A stretch of DNA of 64,000 bases, from contig JBBQWS010000009.1 in NCBI GenBank assembly GCA_038210415.1, positions 14,643-78,642 of the forward strand, written 5' to 3'. Below, piece by piece: positions 15,221 through 23,416 of this stretch (positions are counted from its first letter, which is position 1; every line of letters begins with the position of its first letter). The notes below the pieces were generated by a model, which did no database searches, was not told the origin of the DNA, and worked only from the letters and a program-made list of their open reading frames with translations. A program made the translations under genes and the position numbers. The DNA is from JBBQWS01 sp038210415. Lineage in GTDB: Bacteria; Actinomycetota; Actinomycetes; Prado026.

Positions 15221-16643
15221 GCCCGATCGACCCGGGATCGACCCCGCCGAGCTCGAGGTCTTCCACCGGGTGATCGCCCGACTGGACGACCTGCCCGTCG
15301 AGCACCCCGACGCGCGCGCCGTGCGCCAGGCGACCGCGCACGTGTTCAAGGCGGTGAAGAAGCGTCGTCGGGCCGAGAAGCGCGACGAGATCTCGGCTGC
15401 CGACGGTGCGGTCGTCGCGGCAACGGCCACCGGATCCGCCGGCCGCATCGACGACGAGACGCAGGGCATCCCGCTCGTGTCCGCCGCCGAGGGCGCCAGC
15501 GCCGGGACGTTCGTCCGGGCCCGTCCGTGCTACATGTGCAAGGAGAAGTACCAGCAGGTCGACGCGTTCTACCACCAGCTCTGCCCGAGCTGCGCGGCGA
15601 GGAGCCATGCTCACCGCGACGCCCGCACCGATCTGACCGGCCGCCGGGCGCTGCTCACGGGCGGCCGGGCCAAGATCGGCATGTACATCGCGCTGCGCCT
15701 GCTGCGCGACGGTGCCCACACGACGATCACGACCCGGTTCCCGGCCGACGCCGTCCGCCGGTTCACCGCCATGCCGGACAGCGCCGACTGGCTGCACCGG
15801 CTGCGCATCGTCGGCATCGACCTGCGCGACCCGGCGTCGGTCGTCGCGCTGGCCGACTCCGTGGCGGCGCAAGGACCGCTCGACATCCTGATCAACAACG
15901 CTGCGCAGACCGTGCGCCGGACGCCGGGCTCGTACGCCCTGCTCGCCGAGGCCGAGGCGGCGCCGCTGCCCGAGGGGCCGCTGCCCGACCTGCTCACCCT
16001 CGGCCGCACCAGCGACGCACACCCGCTCTCACTGCCGGGTGCCTCCGGGCACACCCCTGCCGAGATCGCCGCCCTGGCCATGACCGCCGGGTCGGCCTCG
16101 CCAGAGCGCATCGTGCAGTCCACGGCCATCGACGCGGGCGGTCTGGTCCCCGACCTCCTCTCGGTCAACAGCTGGACCCAGCTCGTGCACGAGGTCGACC
16201 CGATGGAGCTGCTAGAGGTCCAGCTGTGCAACATGACAGCGCCGTTCATCCTGTTGAGCCGGCTGCGGCCGGCGCTGGCCGCAGCGCCGGCCCGGCGCAA
16301 GTACGTCGTCAACGTCTCAGCGATGGAGGGCCAGTTCAGCCGCGGTTACAAGGGTCCCGGGCACCCGCACACCAACATGGCCAAGGCCGCCCTGAACATG
16401 CTCACCCGTACGAGTGCGCAGGAGCTGCTCACCGACGGCATCCTGATGACCGCGGTCGACACCGGCTGGATCACCGACGAGCGGCCGCACACCACCAAGA
16501 TGCGGCTGGCCGACGAGGGGTTCCACGCCCCACTCGACCTCGTCGACGGTGCCGCCCGGGTCTACGACCCGATCGTCCGCGGCGAGGCCGGCGAGGATCT
16601 CTACGGCTGCTTCCTGAAGGACTACGCGCCCCACCCCTGGTGA
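15207..16643 (+). CDS. SDR-family oxidoreductase with N-terminal zinc ribbon
   Basis: About 478 residues, nearly twice a normal SDR. The N-terminal 120 residues are helical and basic, followed by CYMCKEKY and CPSCAA (two CxxC pairs, about residues 109-132), a probable zinc ribbon. The SDR part begins at LLTGGRAKIGMY, with NNAAQ, VNVSAMEGQF, and a late catalytic region where YxxxK is replaced by HTNMAKAALNM (no tyrosine at the expected place, Lys kept). Start is uncertain: TTG 15207 overlaps pyrE by 14 bases; the GTG at 15144 would overlap by 77. I recall this architecture in other actinobacteria, but not its substrate. Confidence 0.8.
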   Translation: MTSPEPDRPGIDPAELEVFHRVIARLDDLPVEHPDARAVRQATAHVFKAVKKRRRAEKRDEISAADGAVVAATATGSAGRIDDETQGIPLVSAAEGASAGTFVRARPCYMCKEKYQQVDAFYHQLCPSCAARSHAHRDARTDLTGRRALLTGGRAKIGMYIALRLLRDGAHTTITTRFPADAVRRFTAMPDSADWLHRLRIVGIDLRDPASVVALADSVAAQGPLDILINNAAQTVRRTPGSYALLAEAEAAPLPEGPLPDLLTLGRTSDAHPLSLPGASGHTPAEIAALAMTAGSASPERIVQSTAIDAGGLVPDLLSVNSWTQLVHEVDPMELLEVQLCNMTAPFILLSRLRPALAAAPARRKYVVNVSAMEGQFSRGYKGPGHPHTNMAKAALNMLTRTSAQELLTDGILMTAVDTGWITDERPHTTKMRLADEGFHAPLDLVDGAARVYDPIVRGEAGEDLYGCFLKDYAPHPW

Positions 16644-16716
16644 TCGGGCCGGGCGGGGGTGCGCGCCGGTCGTCAAGATCGGGCCGCCGATGGTCGAGCA
16701 TCTAGGCGTGACCTCC

Positions 16717-17445
16717 ATGAGCGGGCTGTCGATCATCGGCCTCGGCGTCCTCGTGTTCATCGCGTTCGCGGTCTGGTCGACCGTGCAGCAGAACAAGCGC
16801 CGCCAGGAGCTCATGTCGTTCTGCCGGTCGCAGGGCTGGACCTACGAGCAGACCGAGCCGTCGCTCGTCACCCGCTGGCAGGGCACGCCCTTCGGCCGCG
16901 GCGAGAACCAAAGGGTCAAGGACGTTGTCCGAGGCGTACGCGACCAGCGACCGTTCACCGCGTTCAACTACTCGTACGTCGAGCGGCGCTCCGACGGAAA
17001 GGGCGGCTCCGAGACGACGACGTACCAGTTCGCGGTCGTTGCGCTCGGGCTTCCGGCCTTTCTGCCTGCGGTCGAGGTGGTGCCCGACAACCTGCTGACC
17101 CGGGCTGCTGCGGCCGTCGGGTTGTCCCCCGGCATCGAGCTCGAGAGCGAGGACTTCAACCGGAAGTTCCGGGTGACGGCCCGCGACCCCAAGTTCGCCT
17201 CCGACATCTTGTCGCCGCGCACGATGGAGCAGTTGCTGCGTAGCCCGGCCCGGGCCTGGCGCATCGAGGGCACCGACCTCGTCAGCTGGGACAACGGGCG
17301 CGTCAAGCCGGTGGAGCTGCTCGCCGCCCTTGCGCCGCTGTGTGCGGTCGTCGCGGGCATTCCGACCTTCGTCTGGCACGACCACGGCTACGATCCGCCT
17401 CAAGCGCAAGAACCGCGCCCCCCGATGGAAGGCAGTACCCCATGA
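16717..17445 (+). CDS. Membrane-anchored protein upstream of lemA, function unknown
   Basis: 242 residues with one N-terminal transmembrane helix (GLSIIGLGVLVFIAFAVW), a long soluble part and a second hydrophobic stretch LLAALAPLCAVVAGIPTF near 210. Between them lies a mixed alpha/beta domain that measures a pair of conserved-looking Trp-rich blocks (GWTYEQTEPSLVTRW and RAWRIEGTDLVSW). No enzyme motif is visible. The stop overlaps the lemA start (ATGA), so the two products are translationally coupled and probably act together at the membrane. GTG at 16708 is an alternative start; neither has a clear ribosome site. Confidence 0.75.
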   Translation: MSGLSIIGLGVLVFIAFAVWSTVQQNKRRQELMSFCRSQGWTYEQTEPSLVTRWQGTPFGRGENQRVKDVVRGVRDQRPFTAFNYSYVERRSDGKGGSETTTYQFAVVALGLPAFLPAVEVVPDNLLTRAAAAVGLSPGIELESEDFNRKFRVTARDPKFASDILSPRTMEQLLRSPARAWRIEGTDLVSWDNGRVKPVELLAALAPLCAVVAGIPTFVWHDHGYDPPQAQEPRPPMEGSTP

Positions 17446-18002
17446 AGCCCGTGATGTGGGTGATCCTCGGCCTCGTCGTCGTGGTGGCGCTCGGCGTCGT
17501 CGTCTCGTACAACCGATTCGTGCGCCAGCGCAATCTCGTCGAGGAGTCCTGGCGGCAGATCGACGTCGAGCTGAACCGTCGGCACGACCTGGTGCCGAAC
17601 CTCGTCGAGACCGTCAAGGGTTACGCCGCGCACGAGCGGCAGACCCTTGAGGCGGTCACGGCAGCCCGGGTCTCTGCGACTGCGACCGGTGCCGGACCCG
17701 CCGCACAGGCCCAGCAGGAGAACGTGCTCACCGGCGCGCTGCGCCAGCTCTTCGCGGTGGCCGAGTCGTATCCCGACCTCAAGGCCAGCACCAACTTCCT
17801 GGACCTGCAGCGCCAGCTGGCCGAGACCGAGGACCGCATCGCCGCGGGTCGCCGGTTCTACAACGGCAACGTGCGCGCACTCAACACCCGGGTCGAGGCG
17901 TTCCCGTCATCGGTCGTCGCGGGTACGTTCGGCTTCAAGAAGGCTGAGTACTTCGCGGCCGACGACCCGGACATCCGCAGCAACCCGCAGGTCACCTTCT
18001 AG
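17442..18002 (+). CDS. lemA: LemA family protein
   Basis: 186 residues. One N-terminal transmembrane helix (residues 4-23) is followed by the LemA helical bundle with the family stretch YNRFVRQRN, then SWRQIDVELNRRHDLVPNLVETVKG and RFYNGNVRALNTRVEAFPS. LemA proteins are membrane-anchored, with most of the chain probably outside, and their biochemical role is not established. The start overlaps the upstream stop as ATGA. The C-terminus converges on the DedA gene with 10 bases between. Confidence 0.9.
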   Translation: MKPVMWVILGLVVVVALGVVVSYNRFVRQRNLVEESWRQIDVELNRRHDLVPNLVETVKGYAAHERQTLEAVTAARVSATATGAGPAAQAQQENVLTGALRQLFAVAESYPDLKASTNFLDLQRQLAETEDRIAAGRRFYNGNVRALNTRVEAFPSSVVAGTFGFKKAEYFAADDPDIRSNPQVTF

Positions 18003-18012
18003 CCGGTTCGCG

Positions 18013-18672
18013 TCAGGCGTCCTGGTCGCTCGGCTGCCCGGCCCCGGGGGACCTGCGGGTCTGCAGCACCTTCGCCAGGATCGGCAGCACCGATACCAGC
18101 ACGACCCCGATCAGGATGAACTCGAGGTTGTTCTTCACGAACTCGATCCGGCCGAGCCAGAAACCGAGCAACGTGACGCCGGTGCCCCACAACACCCCGC
18201 CGACGATCGAGTAGAGCGTGTAGGTGCGGCGGTCCATCTTGCCGACGCCGGCCATCACCGTGATGAACGTGCGAATGATGGGCACGAAGCGGGCCAGCAG
18301 GATCGCGCGGCCGCCGTACTTGTCGAAGAACGCCTGGGTGTGCTCGACGTACTCCTGCCGGAACAGCCGCGAGTCGGGCCGCCGAAACACCGCGGGGCCG
18401 AGCGACCGGCCGATCTCGTAACCGACGAGGTTTCCGGCGATCGCCGCGATGGAGATCAGCACGCAGAGGACGACGATCGGGGTGTTCAGGCGACCCGACG
18501 CCACGAGCAGGCCGGCAGTGAACAGCAACGAGTCGCCGGGGAGAAAGAACCCGACCAGCAGACCGCACTCGGCGAAGACGATCACCAGGATGCCGATCAG
18601 GCCGACCGTGTCGATCAGGTGCTGCGGGTCGAGGAGGCTGGCGGCGAGGAAGGCGGTCAGGGCGGAGGTCAC
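18013..18672 (-). CDS. DedA family membrane protein
   Basis: 219 residues, about five to six hydrophobic segments, with the DedA/VTT core: ECGLLVGFFLPGDSLLF, GYEIGRSLG, and the FFDKYGGRAILLARFVPIIRTF block with its essential arginine and glycine pattern. Members act in membrane lipid flipping (undecaprenyl phosphate or phospholipid transport in studied cases) and affect membrane energetics and drug tolerance. The gene is monocistronic on the minus strand and divergent from the SpoU methyltransferase (58 bp). The exact lipid substrate is not predictable. Confidence 0.9.
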   Translation of the reverse strand: MTSALTAFLAASLLDPQHLIDTVGLIGILVIVFAECGLLVGFFLPGDSLLFTAGLLVASGRLNTPIVVLCVLISIAAIAGNLVGYEIGRSLGPAVFRRPDSRLFRQEYVEHTQAFFDKYGGRAILLARFVPIIRTFITVMAGVGKMDRRTYTLYSIVGGVLWGTGVTLLGFWLGRIEFVKNNLEFILIGVVLVSVLPILAKVLQTRRSPGAGQPSDQDA

Positions 18673-18730
18673 CGCGCGAGCCTAACCGCCGGTGCTGAGT
18701 GTTCCCCGAGCGACGTGCCAGGCTGCGGTC

Positions 18731-19381
18731 GTGACGACGAGCCGCCCTGACGACGAGGGCCCCGTGGAGGTCGGCGTCGGACCGTGGTCGGGGCTGATGC
18801 CGGACGACCTCCGCTACGACCCCGAACTGCTCGCGGGCGGCGACCGGCGCAACGTCGTCGACCGTTACCGGTACTGGCGGCTGGACGCGATCGTCGCCGA
18901 CCTGGACCGGACCCGGCACCCCTTCCACGTGGCCGTCGAGAACTGGGGCCACGACTTCAACATCGGCTCGGTCGTTCGCACCGCCAACGCGTTCAACTCG
19001 GCCGCCGTGCACATCGTCGGGGAACGCCGCTGGAACCGGCGCGGTGCGATGGTCACCGACCGCTACCAGCATGTGCTGCACCACCCAACGGTCGACGCGC
19101 TGGTGGCCTGGTCGGCGCAGCGCCGGCTGCCGCTGCTGGGAATCGACAACCTCCCGGGTGCCGTTCCCCTGGAGACGTACGACCTGCCGCTCGCCTGCGT
19201 CCTCGTCCTGGGTCAGGAGGGCCCTGGCCTGTCACCTGCCGTGCGGGCCGCAGCGACCGCCACGCTCACGATCGCGCAGTACGGCTCGACCCGTTCGATC
19301 AACGCCGGAGCCGCCGCCGCCATCGCGATGCACGCGTGGGTCCGCCGGCACGAGTTCGGTCAGCCGGCTTCCTCGGGCTGA
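18731..19381 (+). CDS. SpoU/TrmH-family RNA ribose 2'-O-methyltransferase
   Basis: SAM-dependent methyltransferase of the SPOUT superfamily that methylates a ribose in tRNA or rRNA. Motif 1 is the Asn...NIGSVVRTANAF block near residue 77, motif 2 is LVLGQEGPGLS near 160, and motif 3 is STRSINAGAAAAIA near 188, together forming the knotted SAM site. 216 residues from the GTG at 18731; an upstream Met-type codon at 18692 would add an unlikely leader. The 3' end overlaps the convergent MFS gene by 22 bp. Target nucleotide unknown. Confidence 0.88.
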   Translation: MTTSRPDDEGPVEVGVGPWSGLMPDDLRYDPELLAGGDRRNVVDRYRYWRLDAIVADLDRTRHPFHVAVENWGHDFNIGSVVRTANAFNSAAVHIVGERRWNRRGAMVTDRYQHVLHHPTVDALVAWSAQRRLPLLGIDNLPGAVPLETYDLPLACVLVLGQEGPGLSPAVRAAATATLTIAQYGSTRSINAGAAAAIAMHAWVRRHEFGQPASSG

Positions 19382-20595
19382 GCCGCCGGCAGCGAAGGCA
19401 GCGACCTCACCTCCGGTGACAGCAGACCGAGCAGGACCGGGACGACGACGAGCCCACCGCACAGCCACAGCGCCCCGCCGAGGCCGAGCAGGCCGGCGGC
19501 GGCTCCCGCCAGCACCAGCCCGACCGGCCCGAGGATCATCGAGCCCAGGTAGTCGTAGGCGCTGACCCGTGACAGCACCGCCTGCGGAACGTGCTGCTGG
19601 AGGGCGGTGTCCCACAGCACCGTGAAGATGTCGATCGCCACCCCGGTGACCAGCGCGGCGACCACGACCGTCCAGACCGGCGCGGCGACGGCCAGCAAGG
19701 CGATCGGGCCCACCTGGAGCAAGACCACGAGCATGGCCAGGCGCATCGGGTGCTTCGGCCGGATCCGCATCGCGACGACCACGCCGACCACCATGCCGAC
19801 GGACTCGGCGACCAGGATCGTCGCCCACGAGGCCGCGCCGTCGTACGAGACCCTCGACCGCACCGGGCCGAGCACCCCGAACACCGCGATGAACGCCATG
19901 TTGGCCACCGAGAAGCACAGCACGATGACCCACACCCACTGCCGTCCGACGAACTCCTGCCACCCCTCCTTCAGCTCGCCGAGCATCGTCGAGCGGGGCG
20001 TTCGCTCGGTGGGCAACACGCCGATGCCGGCGAGGATCAGGGCGGACAGCCCGAACGTGCAGCCGTCGACGATCAGCGCCCGGCCGCTGCCGGCGGTCGC
20101 CACGAGGACTCCGGCCAGGGCGGTCCCGAGGATCCGGGCCAGGTTCATCGTCAGCCGGAGCAGGCCGTTTGCCGACTGCAGCTGGTGCTCGGGCACGACC
20201 TGGGGAATGAGGCCCGTGATGGCCGGGAAGAACAGCGCCGACGCGATGCCGTTCGCCGCCGCGAGCACCATCAGCACCGGCAGAATCGCGTGCCCGGTGA
20301 GGAACGCGGCGCCCAGCCCCAGCTCGGCGAGGCCGGCCGTGATGTCGGCCGCCACCATGACCCGGGCGCGCGGGAACCGGTCGGCCACGACACCGCCGAG
20401 CAGGATGAACAGGATCTGGGGTACCTGCTGCGCCGCGAGCACCAGCCCGAGCGTCGATGCGCTGGAGCCGGGTAGGTCGAGAACCGCGAAGGCCAGGGCG
20501 ACGGGGGCGATCGCGCTGCCGAGGACCGATATCGAGCGGGCGGCGAACAGCCGGCGGAATCCTTTGTGCCGGAGCGCGTCCAGGTTCTGCGGCAT
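19360..20595 (-). CDS. MFS transporter (enterobactin exporter-like type)
   Basis: 411 residues and about 12 transmembrane helices, of the MFS_3/EntS type of proton-driven exporters. The start is the ATG before MPQNLDALRHKGFRRLFAAR, a typical N-terminus (short basic segment, then helix 1). The signature after helix 2 is VADRFPRARVM. Longer in-frame extension upstream runs antisense through the fba region and is not real. The substrate is unknown; related proteins export drugs or siderophores. It is divergent from fba (111 bp). Confidence 0.87.
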   Translation of the reverse strand: MPQNLDALRHKGFRRLFAARSISVLGSAIAPVALAFAVLDLPGSSASTLGLVLAAQQVPQILFILLGGVVADRFPRARVMVAADITAGLAELGLGAAFLTGHAILPVLMVLAAANGIASALFFPAITGLIPQVVPEHQLQSANGLLRLTMNLARILGTALAGVLVATAGSGRALIVDGCTFGLSALILAGIGVLPTERTPRSTMLGELKEGWQEFVGRQWVWVIVLCFSVANMAFIAVFGVLGPVRSRVSYDGAASWATILVAESVGMVVGVVVAMRIRPKHPMRLAMLVVLLQVGPIALLAVAAPVWTVVVAALVTGVAIDIFTVLWDTALQQHVPQAVLSRVSAYDYLGSMILGPVGLVLAGAAAGLLGLGGALWLCGGLVVVPVLLGLLSPEVRSLPSLPAAQPEEAG

Positions 20596-20706
20596 GGCCC
20601 GATCCTGCCAGCAGGAACAGGGCCCTACGCCTCTTGTCACCGGGGTGCGGTTTCCTGCAAGGATGGGGGAGATTCCAGCGCCGTCGCCGATTCGAGGAGT
20701 ACAGCC

Positions 20707-21738
20707 ATGCCCATCGCCTCTCCCGAGGTCTATGCCGAGATGCTCGACCGGGCCAAGGCCGGCTCGTTCGCGTACCCGGCCATCAACTGCACGTCGTCGC
20801 AGACGATCGTCGCGGCCGTCCGCGGGTTCGCGGAGGCCGAGAGCGACGGCATCGTGCAGATCTCGTGGGGCGGTGCGGAGTTCGCCTCCGGCCAGCTGCA
20901 GAAGGACATGGTCCTCGGCGCAACTGCACTCGCCGAGTTCGCCCATGTCCTCGCCGCGAAGTACGACGTCAACATCGCCCTGCACACCGACCACTGCCCG
21001 GCGAACAAGCTCGACGGGTTCATGCGTCCGCTCGTCGACCTCTCGCTCGAGCGGGTCGCGGCCGGCGAGGCCCCTCTCTTCCAGTCGCACATGTGGGACG
21101 GCTCGGCGGTCAGCTTGAAGGAGAACCTCACCGTCGCCGAGGAGATGCTCGACAAGTGCCACCGGGCCAACATAGTGCTCGAGCTCGAGATCGGTGTCGT
21201 CGGCGGCGAGGAGGACGGCGTCGAGGCAAAGCACGACGCCAAGCTCTACTCAACGCCCGAGGACGCCATCGCGACTGTCCGGTCCCTCGGGCTCGGCGAG
21301 CGCGGCCGCTACCTGCTCGCGGCGACCTTCGGCAACGTGCACGGTGTCTACAAGCCGGGCAACGTCGTGCTCCGGCCGGCCATCCTCAAGGAGCTGCAGG
21401 ACGCTGTGGTTGCCGAGTTCGGCCTGGCCGCCGGCGCCAAGCCGTTCGACCTGGTCTTCCACGGCGGGTCCGGATCGCTGCTGTCCGAGATTCGTGAGGC
21501 GCTCGACTACGGCGTGATCAAGATGAACATCGACACCGACACGCAGTATGCCTTCACCCGGCCGATCGCCGACCACATGTTGGTCAACTACGCCGGCGTC
21601 CTCAAGGTCGACGGCGAGGTCGGCAACAAGAAGCAGTACGACCCGCGTGCCTATGGCAAGGCGGCTGAGGCCGGCATGGCTGCCCGCGTCGTCAAGGGCT
21701 GCGAGGACCTCCGCTCCGCCGGCACGCGGATCAAGTAG
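20707..21738 (+). CDS. fba: Fructose-bisphosphate aldolase, class II
   Basis: Zinc-dependent aldolase that interconverts fructose 1,6-bisphosphate with DHAP and glyceraldehyde 3-phosphate in glycolysis and gluconeogenesis. ALHTDHCPAN carries the catalytic Asp and a zinc His, NVHGVYKPGN a second zinc His, and VFHGGSGS the third with the phosphate loop. The length of 343 and the N-terminus MPIASPEVYAEML agree closely with what I recall of the mycobacterial enzyme. The start is supported by a GAGGAG site 6-8 bases upstream. The DUF3151 gene follows, a common actinobacterial pair. Confidence 0.97.
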   Translation: MPIASPEVYAEMLDRAKAGSFAYPAINCTSSQTIVAAVRGFAEAESDGIVQISWGGAEFASGQLQKDMVLGATALAEFAHVLAAKYDVNIALHTDHCPANKLDGFMRPLVDLSLERVAAGEAPLFQSHMWDGSAVSLKENLTVAEEMLDKCHRANIVLELEIGVVGGEEDGVEAKHDAKLYSTPEDAIATVRSLGLGERGRYLLAATFGNVHGVYKPGNVVLRPAILKELQDAVVAEFGLAAGAKPFDLVFHGGSGSLLSEIREALDYGVIKMNIDTDTQYAFTRPIADHMLVNYAGVLKVDGEVGNKKQYDPRAYGKAAEAGMAARVVKGCEDLRSAGTRIK

Positions 21739-21910
21739 CCGGCTGGGCAGGGGGCTGTGGACGACCGCGGCTACTCCCCGGACGCGATTCAACCCGGCGG
21801 ACGGCCCGCAGCGGCCGCTAAGCATCGAGCAGCTGGCTGATCAGCCTGGGTTGCCCTGCTGGCCCATCCGGATGCCGTCGTCGGATTCGGTGCGGTGGTG
21901 CGCAGGCCGG

Positions 21911-21931
21911 TCACCCCCTAGCCGGGGGTGA
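21911..21931 (+). terminator. Hairpin between fba and the DUF3151 gene
   Basis: TCACCCCC and GGGGGTGA form a perfect 8-bp stem around the loop TAGCC. It lies 172 bases after the fba stop and 33 before the next start. No U-tract follows, so it may terminate fba transcripts, protect their 3' ends, or attenuate the next gene. The rest of this 226-bp gap shows no gene. Confidence 0.5.
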
Positions 21932-21964
21932 GGCGCCGGGCCACGCATGGGAGAGGATGGGGGC

Positions 21965-22378
21965 ATGACCTTCGACAACCTGATAGCCGGCCCGCCTCCG
22001 ACGCTGCTGCCCGAGTCGCCCGAGCCACTTGCAGCGCTGGGGGCCGGCCGCAGCCCCGCCGAGGTCGCGGCGGATTTCCCCGAGTTCTCGCTGGCCTGGG
22101 CCCAGCTCGCCGACGACGCGTACGCCAGGGGCGCCGTCATCGAGTCGTATGCCTATGCGCGCACGGGCTACCACCGCGGGCTGGACCAGCTGCGCCGCAG
22201 CGGCTGGAAGGGGCACGGCGAGGTGCCTTGGGAGCACGAGCCGAACCGCGGCTTCCTGCGCTGCGTGCACGCCCTCGGCCGTGCGGCCGCCGACATCGGG
22301 GAGGTAGCCGAGGCGGAGCGTTGCGACGGGCTTCTGGGCGACAGCTCGCCGACGGCGGCTCAAGTCCTCGGCGGCTGA
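21965..22378 (+). CDS. DUF3151 family protein
   Basis: 137 residues, matching the actinobacterial DUF3151 family: an N-terminal LLPESPEPLAAL, then FPEFSLAWAQLADDAY, YAYARTGYHRGLDQLRRSGWKG and VPWEHEPNRGFLRCVHALGRAA. The fold looks all-helical, and no catalytic motif is seen. The start is the ATG after GAGAGGATGG. The family often sits next to fba and purA, as here, but its function is not known. The next gene begins 4 bases after the stop. Confidence 0.88.
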   Translation: MTFDNLIAGPPPTLLPESPEPLAALGAGRSPAEVAADFPEFSLAWAQLADDAYARGAVIESYAYARTGYHRGLDQLRRSGWKGHGEVPWEHEPNRGFLRCVHALGRAAADIGEVAEAERCDGLLGDSSPTAAQVLGG

Positions 22379-22381
22379 GCC

Positions 22382-23350
22382 GTGCCAGGGCGCGCGCCGG
22401 TCGTCATCGTTGGCGCGGGCATCGCCGGCGTCGCGTGCGCCCGCGAGCTCGTGGCTGCCGCGGTGCCGTTCCGCCTGCTCGACCGCGGTCGTCGAATCGG
22501 TGGACGGATGGCCGTGCACACGGTGGACGGGCGCCCGCTCGATCTCGGGGCGTCCTACTTCACCGCCCACGACCCGCTGTTCACCGCTGTGGTCGACGAG
22601 TGGACGGTGCGGGGGCTGGCCCGCCCCTGGACCGACACGTTCCGGATCGCCACCCCCGAGGGTCTGCAGGGCACCAAGACGGGCCCGGTCCGCTTTGCCG
22701 CGAGGCACGGCCTCCGCTCGCTGGTCGAGGACCTCGCAGCCGGGCTCACCGTGGAGCATCCCGTGGAGGTGCTCGATGTGGCGAGCGGTCCGGCCGGCCC
22801 GACGGTCGACGGCCTCGCCGCTGCTGCCGTCGTCCTGGCGATGCCCGACCCGCAGGCGCTCGACCTACTGGCCGACGACCTGACGGACGAGCGCGCCCTG
22901 CTGGGCGGCAGCACGTGGGAGCCGGTGCTGGCATTCGCTGCCCGCTGGCCGGAGCGCACCTGGCCCGACCTCGACGGCGTCTTCGTGAACGAGTCTCCGG
23001 TGCTGACGTTCGTGGCCGACGACGGGGCTCGCCGGGGCGACGGCGCGCCGGTACTGGTCGCCCACGGGCACCCGGTCTTCTCGGCCGGCCACCTCGACGA
23101 GCCCGACGAAGCCGGCCCGGCGATGCTCGATGAGCTCGCGGCGGTGCTGGGGTTTCGTAGCCGGCCCACGTGGCAGCTCGTCAAGCGGTGGGGCGTGGCC
23201 AAGCCGGTGGCCGGGCGGGACGAGCTGTTCCACTTCGGCGCGGCCAGGATCGGCCTGGCCGGAGACGGCTGGCACGGGCCGCCGCGGATCGAGGCGGCAT
23301 ACCTGTCCGGCCGGGCCCTGGGCGCCGAGCTCGCCCGACGCCTCGGGTAG
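22382..23350 (+). CDS. FAD-dependent amine-oxidase-like oxidoreductase
   Basis: 322 residues. The N-terminal dinucleotide fold is VVIVGAGIAGVACAREL, followed by the second FAD motif RRIGGRMAVHTVDGRPLDLGASYFT (RxGGR and the D-x-G-x-x-x-F/Y pattern of renalase and the protoporphyrinogen/amine oxidase group). The C-terminal FAD contact is LAGDGWHGPPRIEAAYLSGRALG. Size and motifs fit renalase-like enzymes, which oxidise off-pathway dihydronicotinamides in studied bacteria, but this is an inference. Start is GTG, 4 bases after the DUF3151 stop, so the two are probably in one unit. Confidence 0.8.
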   Translation: MPGRAPVVIVGAGIAGVACARELVAAAVPFRLLDRGRRIGGRMAVHTVDGRPLDLGASYFTAHDPLFTAVVDEWTVRGLARPWTDTFRIATPEGLQGTKTGPVRFAARHGLRSLVEDLAAGLTVEHPVEVLDVASGPAGPTVDGLAAAAVVLAMPDPQALDLLADDLTDERALLGGSTWEPVLAFAARWPERTWPDLDGVFVNESPVLTFVADDGARRGDGAPVLVAHGHPVFSAGHLDEPDEAGPAMLDELAAVLGFRSRPTWQLVKRWGVAKPVAGRDELFHFGAARIGLAGDGWHGPPRIEAAYLSGRALGAELARRLG

Positions 23351-23361
23351 CCCGGAGTCGG

Positions 23362-23367
23362 TAAACT
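23362..23367 (+). promoter_or_regulatory. Possible -10 element for purA
   Basis: TAAACT matches TANNNT and would give a purA leader of about 40 bases. No strong -35 is visible. Confidence 0.35.
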
Positions 23368-23416
23368 GCCCCCGCCGTGCTGCCGCCCGGTGCCGACCAT
23401 CAGCTGGGAGCAAGCC

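Noticed and set aside
20596..21234. Long N-terminal extension of the MFS gene
   Set aside because: It runs antisense over fba, and the MFS chain begins properly at the ATG at 20595.
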